Origin: Dryocosmus kuriphilus
Lineage: Eukaryota > Arthropoda > Insecta > Hymenoptera > Cynipidae
Assembly: GCA_038277395.1 (NCBI GenBank)
Contig: CM076190.1
Location: 126,696,197-126,760,196, forward strand
Length of the DNA stretch: 64,000 bases
Direction: 5' to 3'
This document shows positions 1-12,400 of this stretch, in pieces. The translations under genes and the position numbers were made by a program. Numbering within the stretch: position 1 is the stretch's first letter; each line of letters starts with the position of its first letter. The notes beneath the pieces were generated by a model, which saw only the letters and a list, made by a program, of their open reading frames with translations, was not told where the DNA came from and ran no database searches.

Positions 1-310
1 TTATATTAAATTATAGCGAAGTGCTATATTTATATTTAAGCTAGGCGCAGGCGCACCACGTCTCGATGAGAAGCATATAGCGGTGCACTGCAGCTTATCA
101 AAACGCCTGATAGTTTCATCCCCCAACCGGGTCCGCCACTGGACTCATCAGTGTGGTAATGTGGACGGGCCCTACCTCAGACGCCCTGAGGAGTATGGGA
201 ACTGACCACCAATAAGTACAATCCGAGACCCCCGCGTACTTGCGGGAAAGACTTGACCGACTCGCGGTAGCCACCTACCGGTAGTAGTTCCCATGTAGGC
301 AGAGCCTACA
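1..310. other. GC-rich block, probable remnant of an unidentified repeat
   Basis: The first 300 bases are much richer in G and C than the following 9 kb and drop abruptly into AT-rich sequence after about 315. No reading frame of useful length crosses it and I see no family signature. It could be the untranslated tail of a retroelement lying mostly to the left of the window. From 311 to about 890 the sequence is AT-rich with no recognisable feature. Confidence 0.3.
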
Positions 311-897
311 AAATCTCACTAACTTATTTGAAAATTCAAACACAATTGTGTATGAATTTTCAAACATATTTGCTTGAAATTTCATACATTTTTATATTAA
401 ATATGACTAATTTATATGAAAATTGAAACACTTGTATTAAGAAAACATACTTTGTTTAAATAATTTAAAATTAATTAACTAAGACTATAAAATAATACAT
501 CAGGCCAATAGCATTAATTTTATGAAAAAAATAATTGTTTGAACAAAATTAAGCTTGTTTAAATTATTGAAAATTATTTAACCAATGTCGGTAAATATTC
601 CACAAGACCAATAGTAATAATTTTGAGAGTAAAAAAAGCGAATTTTCAAAAAAAAGTTCCATATATATTTGAAATATTAAAGTTGTATTGATGATAATTT
701 ATTATAATCATTAATTTCGTGCATATTGAATTTAAATATATTTTATAAAGATTCGTATTAAATATCAAATTATTTATTGGATTTTTCTACCATATGTTTA
801 TTGAGCTTATTTAAAGAATACTTACATTGAATTTCAAAACAGTCAAACACAGTCAAAACAGTAGTTTATCTTATGAAAATAAAGAAGTACTTTACCT

Positions 898-1840
898 TGA
901 AAGGAAAGACTTTAAACTATTTCTGCATATTTTCAACTGGACATTGCTCTTTTAATTAACTTTTTCTTTAGCATGGACATGAACCCTTTTTTCACAAGAA
1001 TCATATTATTAACATTACAAAATTTCAATATATTATTGAGATACTTGTAAAACGCTTTACTAGAATCTTCTTTAGTCTTTTATAAATTCCCATGAATAAA
1101 ATATATATACTTTCAAATAAGTTAATGCTCACACCATCTACTCAACGCTCTTATCTTTTTTCACAGCATATTATATTACAATATTGGCGTCATACTTGCT
1201 ATGAAAAATATTTAATCTGGATATATATTGAGAGAATATTCTTTCATTGTGGTACAGTAATACTAGCTTTTTATTTTATTCATATGAGGAGTAAAACGAA
1301 ACGGATCAATGTAACCCTGAAAAATTCTTGAAAATATTTTTGTAGTCTAAAATATAAGAGCATAAATTTCATCAATAACTTTAGGTCTTGAAATTTACTT
1401 AATATCGGATTTCCTGCCTATGCATGACCTCATGTGATTTGTGCGATCGAACCCTCAGCATACAAACATTAGACTTACGTTTTGTTAAATTACTCCTAAA
1501 GAATAAAATGCCTAATATCTATCTAGAATCCATTTATAGATAAGAGCAAAGACCGTCAAGCGCACGCGCTACGTTTTACTTTGATAAGGAAAGAATTTAA
1601 ATCATTTCTGCATATTTTGAACTGAACAATTGCTCTTCTAATTAATTTTTTATTTAGCATGGACATGAACCCTTTTTTCACAAGAATCCTATTATTAACA
1701 TTACAAAATTTCAATACATTATTGAGATACTTGTAAAACGCTTTACTAGAATCTTCTTTAGTCTTTTATAAATTCCCATGAATAAAATATATATACTTTC
1801 AAATAAGTCATCCACTCAACACTCTTATCTTTTTTTCATA
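898..1840 (+). repeat. Direct repeat, two copies of about 250 bp (898-1165 and 1585-1840)
   Basis: The segment beginning with the stretch that contains catggacatgaaccctttt and ending in a run of actttcaaataagt is present twice in the same orientation, about 690 bases apart, with few differences in its central 180 bases. The second copy runs straight into the tandem array that starts at 1851. The 79-codon open frame across the first copy has no recognisable protein features and is not kept in the second copy. Confidence 0.7.
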
Positions 1841-1850
1841 CCATAACACA

Positions 1851-4640
1851 TTAGGGAAGTAATAAATCATGTCGATTAGCTTATATATAAACACATTCCA
1901 TAACTATATGTTACTGAAATCGGATACTTTTAATGGCATAAATTCTTCAATAAGTCTCCCTATGTTTTATAGAACAAAGATTCCTTCGTAATCAGATCAG
2001 ATTGTGACCTACTTTTAAATTTTATTTTAACGCATTACGGAAGCAATAAATTATATCAATTAGTAATGCCTCATTCCCTCTCTTACACGTGCGCTGTCAA
2101 ATTCTTGTCACATAATTACTATATTATTATATTTTCATGATATGTTTTATAGAACAAAGGGTTTCTTTATAATCAAGTTAGACATGTGTAGACACGTTCG
2201 CAGCCTGCGCGATAAATACATTCCATAATGTGGCAATACTTAGCTCTTAGCAGAAATATTTGTAAAGGGCGGATGATTCAGGTTTTGAGTAAACGGTACT
2301 TCGATGGGGTTTGGGTTTGCCAAGGCCGTCGTGCCAAATTTTAGAAAACGTTAGGCTCGAACTTGAATCATCCTACCTGAAGGCTTTTCACTAGAAGGCC
2401 GAGACCAGCCAACAGATGTAGGGGTGTACACTAAGAAATAAGCAGGGGTGGACAGAGGTAAGGAAGGACGGTAGCTACTTGGGGGGCTTTAGAAGGCGGA
2501 AGCGACACTTCTGTTTGACGCGTGATTGAGAGAAGATCTCGAAAGGCCGACCTTGTCTCTTACCCTGAATTATTGTTACAACCTTTTCCTACGTTAAAAT
2601 AAATATACGCTATCATTTTTTTATAACTCTGTGTGTTTAGTGTCTTTTAATAGAAAATCCCCTCACTATTATGTTTCCAACAATAAGAATGAGTCATACT
2701 CTTCACGAGTATTTTTAATGATATAAATTCATCAATAATTCTCCCGGCTATGTTTTATAGAACAAAGATTCCTTTTTAATCTTATTAGACTCGTGACCTA
2801 CTTTTAAATTTTATTTTAACGCATTACGGAAGCAATAAATTATATCAATTAGTAATGCCTCATTCCATCTCTTACACGTGCGCTGTCAAATTCTTGTCAC
2901 ATAATTACTATATTATATTTTCATGATATGTTTTATAGAACAAAGGGTTTCTTTATATTCAAGTTAGACACGTTTAGACAGGTTTGTAGTCTACACGATA
3001 AACACATTTCATAATTCTCAGAAGATGACGTAATTTCTAAGAACTGACAAATTTCTTGGAAAAATATATTAGGGAAGTAATAAATCATGTCGATTAGCTT
3101 ATATATAAACACATTCCATAACTATATGTTACTGAAATCGGATACTTTTAATGGCATAAATTCTTCAATAAGTCTCCCTATGTTTTATAGAACAAAGATT
3201 CCTTCGTAATCAGATCAGATTGTGACCTACTTTTAAATTTTATTTTAACGCATTACGGAAGCAATAAATTATATCAATTAGTAATGCCTCATTCCATCTC
3301 TTACACGTGCGCTGTCAAATTCTTGTCACATAATTACTATATTATATTTTCATGATATGTTTTATAGAACAAAGGGTTTCTTTATAATCAAGTTAGACAT
3401 GTGTAGACACGTTCGCAGCCTGCGCGATAAATACATTCCATAAGAATGAGTCATACTCTTCACGAGTATTTTTAATGATATAAATTCATCAATAATTCTC
3501 CCTATGTTTTATAGAACAAAGATTCCTTTTTAATCTTATTAGACTCGTGACCTACTTTTAAATTTTATTTTAACGCATTACGGAAGCAATAAATTATATC
3601 AATTAGTAATGCCTCATTCCATCTCTTACACGTGCGCTGTCAAATTCTTGTCACATAATTACTATATTATATTTTCATGATATGTTTTATAGAACAAAGG
3701 GTTTCTTTATATTCAAGTTAGACACGTTTAGACAGGTTTGTAGTCTACACGATAAACACATTTCATAATTCTTAGAAGATGACGTAATTTCTAAGAACTG
3801 ACAAATTTCTTGGAAAAATATATTAGGGAAGTAATAAATCATGTCGATTAGCTTATATATAAACACATTCCATAACTATATGTTACTGAAATCGGATACT
3901 TTTAATGGCATAAATTCTTCAATAAGTCTCCCTATGTTTTATAGAACAAAGATTCCTTCGTAATCAGATCAGATTGTGACCTACTTTTAAATTTTATTTT
4001 AACGCATTACGGAAGCAATAAATTATATCAATTAGTAATGCCTCATTCCATCTCTTACACGTGCGCTGTCAAATTCTTGTCACATAATTACTATATTATA
4101 TTTTCATGATATGTTTTATAGAACAAAGGGTTTCTTTATAATCAAGTTAGACATGTGTAGACACGTTCGCAGCCTGCGCGATAAATACATTCCATAAGAA
4201 TGAGTCATACTCTTCACGAGTATTTTTAATGATATAAATTCATCAATAATTCTCCCTATGTTTTATAGAACAAAGATTCCTTTTTAATCTTATTAGACTC
4301 GTGACCTACTTTTAAATTTTATTTTAACGCATTACGGAAGCAATAAATTATATCAATTAGTAATGCCTCATTCCATCTCTTACACGTGCGCTGTCAAATT
4401 CTTGTCACATAATTACTATATTATATTTTCATGATATGTTTTATAGAACAAAGGGTTTCTTTATATTCAAGTTAGACACGTTTAGACAGGTTTGTAGTCT
4501 ACACGATAAACACATTTCATAATTCTTAGAAGATGACGTAATTTCTAAGAACTGACAAATTTCTTGGAAAAATATATTAGGGAAGTAATAAATCATGTCG
4601 ATTAGCTTATATATAAACACAATCCACAACTATATGCGTT
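1851..4640 (+). repeat. Higher-order tandem array, 754-bp unit built from related half-units
   Basis: The landmark ttagggaagtaataaatc recurs at 1851, 3069, 3823 and 4577. The last two spacings are exactly 754 bases. The first spacing is 1218 because a 454-bp solo LTR plus a 4-bp duplication sits in it. Inside each 754-bp unit the block with atgttttatagaacaaag and the block with acggaagcaataaatt each recur with variant sequence, so the unit is a multimer of diverged monomers of roughly 190 or 375 bases. Units are nearly identical to one another while monomers inside a unit differ more, which is the hallmark of higher-order repeat homogenisation. No coding function is visible. Confidence 0.85.
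2229..2682. mobile_element. Solo LTR (454 bp) of an LTR retrotransposon
   Basis: This segment interrupts the 754-bp tandem array, so the uninterrupted sequence is known from the other units (…attccataagaatgag…). Here attccataa is followed by TGTGGCAATACT and the segment ends ...TTTCCAACA before ataagaatgag resumes. It thus begins with TG, ends with CA, and is flanked by a 4-bp direct duplication ATAA (2225-2228 and 2683-2686), as expected for an LTR. An AATAAA polyadenylation signal lies at 2598-2603. No internal gag-pol region is present, so this is most simply an LTR-LTR recombination product. Superfamily (Gypsy or BEL) cannot be assigned from the LTR alone. Confidence 0.82.
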
Positions 4641-4683
4641 ACAGAAATCGGATATTTTTAATTTGACACGTGGCATAGGAGAA

Positions 4684-5640
4684 AGAGTGAGAGAGAGAGA
4701 GGGGTAGAGAGAGAGATTTGTTTATGCAAAATTCATGTTTAACAATCGCGTATTATTTATTTACTGACGTCACACCGGCTAGGTGCTTAGCGCGGACTTG
4801 AACCGCTTTAGCTCTCGATGTCGGTAACTCTCGGTAACAGGAATTTGGGCTTAGAACTCCCCTTGTATAACTACTAGCTCCCATATTTAAAAGCGTTCCC
4901 AATCTAAAGTTCCTCACGCTGGGTCTGAACCAATTTTAAATGAAAGGCTCTTGCATAAGGGATTTTCCGAAGGATTATGGGAGTCTGTGATCCCACGATC
5001 ACCAATTCAAAACCAAAAAAAAAATAATAATTCCTTCAGGCCCTTTTTGAGAAAAGTCTATTTTTATTTTTTTGTTACATTTCAAAAAAGTATAAGCTTA
5101 AGGTTTTAATCGTAAATTATACAATTTGAAACTCAATACGTAAAACACACGAAGCATCAACTTTTCAAAAATTAATAATTAATTACACTCTGCTGCAAAA
5201 ATAGTCGATTTTTTATTTCCGAGACAAAGCAATATAGTCAATAAGTGGTGTTGATATTAATAATAGTATAGTAATACTAACTTTAATAGTATGAGATCAG
5301 CGTCAAATAAAAGATTCTGTGTAGCAGGCGACCACCCCCAATTTCAATGTGACCTAAAAATAAAAAATTAAATTGAAACTGACAAGCGTTACAAATAAAA
5401 ACTTCCTTAAAGTCCTGATAGTAATAGTTCTGAGTATTTTTTATTATTTTTGTTATTAATTATATGGTTTTTAAAGGGGTTTATGTTTAAGATTTCATTA
5501 ATTTTATATATTCGATATGAACTAGGGATATAGATAAATTAAGTTTAACTAATCTATTATTATAAGTGTTAATTTCAAACTTTATAGCATGAAAAATACA
5601 AAAATTAGCATTTAACTAAAAAGCGTTCTACAATTGAAAA
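4684..5640. other. GA-rich tract then unassigned AT-rich sequence
   Basis: A short GA microsatellite (4684-4716) follows the array. From 4720 to 5640 I see only AT-rich sequence with a mildly GC-richer patch at 4770-4980; no coding frame, RNA or clear repeat is supported. Confidence 0.4.
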
Positions 5641-5870
5641 CGCCTCAAATTGTAAAGCGTTCCAAATTTTAAAAGGCTTCAAATTTAAAAGCATTATATA
5701 TTCGAAAGCGTCCTTGAATTTAAAAATATTTTAATTAAAACGCGTTTCAAATTTGAGAGCGCTCTAATTTGAAAGAGGCTCCAAACTCAAAACCGCCCAT
5801 ATACAATTGAAAGCGTTTAAAAATTAAAAAGTCCTCAAACTTGAAAACGTTCTAAATAAAATAAGATGCA
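5640..5870. repeat. Degenerate short tandem array (AAATTT...AAGCGTTC type)
   Basis: Words such as gcgttccaaat, caaatttaaaag and gaaagcgtt alternate at irregular spacing of about 15-30 bases. The same class of array recurs at 8340-8830, in intron 1 of the synthase gene and in the last intron of the E3 ligase gene. Confidence 0.6.
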
Positions 5871-6365
5871 AACGCATTCAAAATGCTAAAATATCACATA
5901 TGGGGTAGAATTTCTCAGCAAAAAACGAAGTCGTTTGATCGGGCTCAAAGCTTAAAAAAGTTGGTCGTTTCGATCAATATTCTCGATAATTCTCGAGTAA
6001 TCTTTTTTCCAATGTTTTTTATTCCAATTTTTAATGCCCTATTTTTCTCGCATCCCAATTTAAGCGTTTTATGCAAAAGTGTTCCAAATTTGAAAGGCCC
6101 CGAATTTTATTCCAGATATTAAGGGGTAAGGGGTTAGGGCTACTTTTAAATTAAAAGTTGGTAAGATGAAAATGCCAACAATCCGATCAAATTTGGACAA
6201 AAAAATTTTTTAAAAAAAATAAAAAAAGGGCTACTTGTAATCCCAAAAAAAAACGCTTTTTTCGAGATTTTTTTTTTAAAACAGGTTTTATTATTTATTG
6301 ATGAATGTTTTTCCATATAAGTAATACGTATTTCAAGAATTTACAATAAAATTTTCATATCAAAA

Positions 6366-6790
6366 TAGTGACAAATAAGGGAAATACATCCAGTCTGCGA
6401 GGGGTCCAAAAAAAGGCGTTATGCGGTGATCACTGCTGCTCATCATTGGATCATGTGAAATCAAAAAAGTTAACGGGGATCATTAGTAAATCACATTGGG
6501 CCCTTGACGGACGAACGGCTAATAAAAATTTTGATTTTTTACAAAATGTCGGATGTTCAGTCAACAATTTTTTTTCTCACTCATATTTTTGGCTATAAAA
6601 TAAAAAATATTCACCGCAGATAAAAATCCTTCGTCCACCCAGGTGAAAATTATGTATAGAATATGAGATAAAAATTTCAAAGCGATCGGTCAAGCCGTTC
6701 TGGAGTGACAGTGATCACCGACTTTGAAAACGTTGTTTTGAGAAAAGCGCGTTTAAAGTTTTAAGTACAATTTACATGTAGATAAAAAAA
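6366..6790. repeat. Probable dispersed non-coding repeat
   Basis: A moderately complex block with GTGATCAC-type motifs near both ends (ggtgatcactgctgc at 6425 and acagtgatcaccgac at 6709). It resembles in style dispersed non-autonomous sequences common in invertebrate genomes, but no second copy lies in this window, so the call rests on my impression only. A 76-codon frame crosses it but looks fortuitous. Confidence 0.25.
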
Positions 6791-6954
6791 ATTATTTTTG
6801 GACTGACATTGAATCATCTATTCCGGGACCATAAAGTGAACCTTCCTTCGCTTTATCAGCCGCAGCAGAAGCGATTTTCTTCTATTTTGTAGTTTACCAC
6901 GTTTTTACCAAAAAAAAAAATGGATTTTTTGAAAATGATGACTAGTCCTAACTA

Positions 6955-7315
6955 GGGGTGAGCGGTTATTAGAATTCATAACTGGTTATTGAGTTATCCG
7001 GTTTTACAACCGGTTAACCGGTTTTTTCTCAATAACCGTTTTTTTGAATAACCGGTTTTCAAAAATAACCGGTTTTTTTAAATAACCGTGGTTTTGAATA
7101 GCCGGTTTCTCAAAATAACCGGGTTTTTGAATAACCGGTTATTTTAAAAAACCGGTTGTTTTAAAAACCGGTTATTCCAAAAAACCGGTTATGAAAAAAT
7201 AACCGGTTATTAAGAAAAACCCGGTTAACCGGTTATTTAAAAAAAACATAACCGGCTAGCCGGTTTTAAAAGAAACCGGTTATCATAACCGGTTAACCGG
7301 AAAACCGCCCAGCCC
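6955..7315. repeat. AACCGGTT-rich minisatellite
   Basis: About 350 bases made almost wholly of aaccggtt and ccggttatttt-type words in both orientations, with A or T runs between them. The core AACCGGTT is a perfect palindrome, so single strands could form many alternative short hairpins. It is not a telomere repeat: the insect TTAGG unit is absent. Confidence 0.8.
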
Positions 7316-7702
7316 TAGTCCTAACCCCTTAAAGAATCCCAAAAGTGTTTGAAAAGCATTCTAAGTTTTTTGAGACGATATCCTAAAAATAAAAAAGAAA
7401 GTTGAAACTGAAAAGCCATAATAAATTTGAAATGTCCTAAATTAAAAAAGCCCCCACATTTAAAAGTGTTCTCAATCTTAATGTCCCCACCTCAACCCCT
7501 AATTTAAATGTGACCTAAAAATTAAAAATTAAACTGAAACTAAAAGACGTTAGATCAAAACAGAAGCGTTCTAATCTTGTAGAATAATAATTTTCATCCT
7601 AAAATGTCGTCTTAAAAATAAAAAATAAAGTTGAAACTAAAAAGCGTTTAAATTTGAAAGCATTATCTAATCTATAAAAGGCCGCAAATATAAAAAAAAA
7701 AA

Positions 7703-7853
7703 AAACTAGACTGTGTCTGGGAACACAGGACAGAAGTGAAACTTCATTGTACAATTTTAACATGCAATTGTTTGTACAGTTGTACCACTGTATGTTAAAA
7801 TTGTACAATGAAGTTTCACTTCTGTCCTGTGTCCCCCGACGCTGTCTATAGTT
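7703..7853. mobile_element. Hairpin MITE-like element
   Basis: Inverted arms at about 7703-7762 and 7793-7853 share a stretch that includes acaggacagaagtgaaactt, followed inwards by cattgtacaattttaacat, with only about 30 bases between the arms. The RNA or single strand would form a long hairpin. The element is short, has no coding capacity and sits between an A run and AT-rich DNA. Target duplications cannot be read because of the flanking A and T runs. A partly similar word pair (tgtgtccc, aagtttcacttc) recurs at 8300-8330. Confidence 0.65.
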
Positions 7854-8136
7854 TCTTTTTTCCCAAAAGTAAATGTGTTAAAATTGTACACATACAATTG
7901 TAAATCAGTCTTATGACATTTTTCTCTTTCTCTCTCAATTTAATTTTTTTCATGCGCATTTACTTTTACATATAAGTTTAAATAGAAATAATTATTTAAT
8001 GGAAATAATATTCAATCCGTGCGCTCACGTACTAACGCCGTTTGCCTCACGTAGCAGACACGTGCCACACACGGTAGTCTCCACACGCATCCTGCCCGAT
8101 TCTGTTCTCTCCGAGTGGTGTATACCTACATTGTAG

Positions 8137-8138
8137 AG

Positions 8139-8192
<54 letters not shown>

Positions 8193-8208
8193 GAAAGAGA
8201 GAGAGAAA
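8137..8208. repeat. GA microsatellite
   Basis: A nearly pure (ga)n run of about 70 bases with a few a and gg interruptions. Two overlapping open frames that appear to encode Ser-Leu runs on the minus strand exist only because of this repeat. Confidence 0.95.
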
Positions 8209-8339
8209 GACAAAGACGAGAGTAAGAGACAGTACATTATATGTTTTCGTTTGACATTGGAATGTGATGACGTCACGTGTATACATACACTCCCAGTCTT
8301 GTGTCCCATAAGAAGTTTCACTTCAAAATGAAGATTTGA

Positions 8340-8830
8340 AGAAAAAGCGTTCCTCCAATATTGACAAAACCCAAACTTGTTAAGCGTTCAAAATGAAAAA
8401 AATTCCCCAAATTTAAAAACGTTATAATAATTCTAAAGCGTCTTTAAAATTAAAAAGAAATTTGAAACTAAAAAGCTTCCAAATTTGAAAGAGCTCTAAT
8501 CTAAACATAAGCGGCCCGAAATTTAAAAGAATCACGTACAAAAATTAAAAGCGCCTCAATGCTTGAAAGTGTTTATAAATTAAATTCGTTCTACATTTTG
8601 AAGCACACCTCATTTAAAAAATTGGACATTTTAAATAAAAGTGTTAAATAAAAGGCCCCCAAATTTGAAAGAAAAACGTTCTAAAAAAAAATTTCCCCAC
8701 AATTTAAAACGTTCCAAATCTCAAAATGTCTCAAATTTTAAAGCGTCCCAGAAATTAAAAAAGAAACAATTTTAAAACTAAGGGGGTTCCAAAATTTGAA
8801 GAGGCCGGTTCAAAAAAAAAGCCGAAAAAT
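8340..8830. repeat. Degenerate short tandem array (same class as 5640-5870)
   Basis: Repeated aaatttaaaagcgtt and ccaaatttgaaag words with poor periodicity. The stretch 8830-9430 after it holds nothing I can name; part of it (9060-9230) is GC-richer and could contain promoter or 5-prime untranslated sequence of the synthase gene. Confidence 0.55.
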
Positions 8831-9430
8831 CAATAAAAATTGGTCGAAAAATATAGAAAAGTAAGCAGAAATTCTTAGAAAATGTACTAAAGAATCTAAA
8901 TAGATAACAAATAAATAACAAAAAATAAAAACAAATTGCTCAAAAATTATCACCAGGAAAGAAATTGATTCTCAAGGTGGATCTTGTTAGAGAAAAAAAC
9001 AATTCTGCGATATAAAATGATTGAATGAAAAATAATCAGGAAATTATTTTCTCCACGATGGTTACACGTGGTCCTCATTTAATACTTCTATAACGTGGGG
9101 GGTGACTTTCTACCCTCTGGAGCCGTGGAGGGGGTTCGCCAGACTTCTTTTAAAGCGCATGCCTCAGGCTTCCAAAGTACATTTATGTTAGAGACAACGT
9201 CCTTGATACTGAATATACAGATACTCTCGAGACATACTTCTCACGGCTTTTTCTCAAAAGAAAAATAAAAGAAAAAAAAAAACGTTGAAAAACTATTTCT
9301 ATACAGCCCTCCTTGTTTTTCAGAGTCATCATCGGCTTTTTAAACTCCCCAAGAAAAAATTATCTTTCGTTTTTAGTTCTGAAAGTTGATAGCTATTTTT
9401 AACATCGGACTAAAATTCTTGGAACTAACG

Positions 9431-12400
9431 ATGGCCTTAAAAATTCGTGTGGAATCCCAAAAAGTGAAGTATACGGAGAATTATCTCGAAGCTGAGTACG
9501 AATATCAAACGACGAAGGTTACAAGAATTCAGGACAAACTTCCGAATTATACTGTAAGTTTTACTTCAAATGGGAATAATCATTAACATTGTTATTTTTT
9601 TATAAAATCTTAGAATTTGTCGACGGACTGAATTTTTGAGAAATTGATAGTCCAAATTTTGAATCAATATTTCAGATTTAGTTTTGAATTCAATTATGGG
9701 ATGTTTTTTTTTTAATTTAAGTATTTTTTTAAAAATTAGAACGCTTTCAAATTCGGAACGGGTTTTTATTAAATTTGTCTTTTTATTTTTAGGAAACTTT
9801 TATAATTAAATGTCATTTTAAGATTTAGAACTCTTTTAAATTTGAGGAATTTTTTAAATCTAGGACCCTTTTAAAAAGCGCCCGCGTCAAATTTGGGGCC
9901 TTTTTAATTTTAGAAAGATTTTAATATTAAGATTTGGAATGATTTTAAGTTGAGAGCCTTTTCCGATTAGAACGCTTTCAAATTTGGAATGCTTTTTGAT
10001 TTCAATTTTCTTTTTTGAAGGATGCTTTCGAATTTAGAACGCTTTTAAATTTGGAGCCTTTTTATTTAAACGTTCATTTTTATATTTGAGATGCTTTAAA
10101 ATTTGAAACCTTTTTTTACATATTTTTAGAACGCTTTTAATTTAATTTGGGGGGGGGGGGGGGGGGGGGGGGGGGGCTTTTTCAATTTAAAAAGTTTTCA
10201 AATTTGGAACGATTTTTAATTGGGGGCTTCTTTAAATTTTAAGTCTTTTTAGAACACTACTTTTCAATTAGCAAACTTTCTAAAATTTAAAATGCATTAA
10301 AACTTGCAACACTTTTCAGTTTAAATTTCCTTTTTAACATCTGGGAATGTGGAAAGTTTTTAAATTCGGAATGCGTTCCAAGTTTCGAAATTTTTAGAAA
10401 CCTTTTAAATATGAGGCCTTAAAATTGAAAAAAAATTTTAAATTATTAAAGGCGGGGCCCTTTGGAATTTAAAAATGATTCGAATTTGTATTCAATTAGA
10501 AATTTTCTGCATACATTAATTATGTGACTATTTCAGCCTGAAACGAGGGAATTTCGTTGATCAGAAATGAGAAAATATAACGGGAGGAATAAAAATTGGA
10601 GATTAAAATCTGGACTTAAATAAGAAATAAGTCAGAGATTAGTAAGACAATTTGATTTTGTCAGTTAATTTAGTTTTGAGAATATCATTAATTTTTATTA
10701 TTATTTTTTAATATTACGTATTTTAATTCAAGGTTATTGAAAATAGTTCCTTTTTTCTATACAGAACTTTTTTTATATAATTTTTTTTAGATCTACTTTA
10801 TGTTAACAGCTAGTGAGTTAGTTTTTTTTTAATTTCGAAATTTTCATTGTCAAGGTGGTTCCGGAATCAAAAAAGCTGCTGATACGAACAGAAGTCAAGC
10901 TTCCAAAATTGGGTTTGATGCTCGTTGGTTGGGGAGGAAATAATGGTACAACAATCACTGCTGCTTTATTGGCCAACAAACTGAAACTTTCCTGGGAGAC
11001 GAAAGAAGGAGTAAAACATGCAAATTGGTAAATATAAAAAAAAATTGTCCTCTATATCGTCAGTTTTTTTTAAACATTATATAATTTAAGAATTATAAAT
11101 GCTTTTTTCAGACAAAGAACTGCGATTGAAAATATAAAGTCAATCAAAAAATACAGTTATAAAATTACTTTAATTTTCTTTTTTCAATAAATTTAATAAT
11201 ACCTTAGAAGCTAAATTTTCACTTCTTTTTATAAAAATAAAAATAAAATAAAAATCTGAATAATTATAATTATAATATTTAAGTACATAAAATAATTTTT
11301 TTTTTTTACAGGTTTGGGTCTTTGGTCCAAGCATCAACAGTCAACTTAGGAACAAACGACGGAAAAGATGTCTACGTTCCAATGTCTTCAATGCTCCCAA
11401 TTGTGGATCCAAATGATATTGAAATTGATGGCTGGGACATTTCAAATCTGAATTTGGCAGATTCGATGCAAAGAGCTCAGGTTTTGGACATTAATTTGCA
11501 AAAACAACTCAGAGAGCATATGATCAACCTGAAACCAAAGAAAAGTCTTTATTATCCTGATTTTATTGCTGCTAATCAGGTTCGAAATTTCCGTATGAAT
11601 GTAAAAATATGGGAGAAAAATTCATTTCTAATTTAATATTTAGGATTAGTCACTCAAAAATGAATAAAATTCATAAATTCAAATTTCAGTCGGACCGAGC
11701 TAATAATATAGTCCTCGGATCGAAAACTGAGCAGCTGAACGCTATTAGGAAAGATATTGCTGATTTTAAATCCTCAAAAAAATTGGACAAAGTCATCGTT
11801 TTATGGACGGCAAACACGGAAAGATTCACTGAAATTATTCCCGGCGTCAATGACACTGCTGATAATTTATTGATGGCCATTAAAGAGAACCAACCGGAAG
11901 TTAGTCCCAGTACAATGTTTGCAGTTGCTTCAGCTTTGGAAGGAGTAAGCTTTTTAAAATTACAAATAAGATGTATTTCACGTTCTCAAAAAATCAAATC
12001 ATTTTCAAAAGAATAATAAGGTAAAAGTTTTATTTAATATTCACAAATATTTCAAATATTTTAGAAAGGTTTAACAAATGATTAAAATATTTCAGAAATA
12101 TTTCACAAAGATTTCGAAGATTACAACAAATATTTTTAAAATTTCGAAGATTTCACGAAGACTTGTACACCAGTTTTATGAGTGATCAACTCCTCGCATA
12201 ATCTATATATATTCTATTTTTTTTTTTTTAATTTTTAATAATTTTTTTAGTGCACTTACATAAATGGATCTCCTCAAAACACCTTCGTACCTGGAGCAAT
12301 AGAGTTGGCGGAAAGGTGTAAGACTTTTATTGCAGGCGATGATTTTAAGTCTGGACAGACAAAGGTAAAATCGGTTTTGGTAGATTTCCTCGTTTCTGCT

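Noticed and set aside
6955..7315. AACCGGTT block as telomere or interstitial telomere sequence
   Set aside because: Neither TTAGG nor another known insect telomere unit is present.
8025..8321. Two overlapping minus-strand frames (98 and 79 codons) with long Ser-Leu runs
   Set aside because: They exist only because a GA microsatellite has no stops; flanking codons show no protein signal.
11686..11880. Minus-strand 64-codon frame
   Set aside because: Shadow of synthase exon 4 on the other strand.
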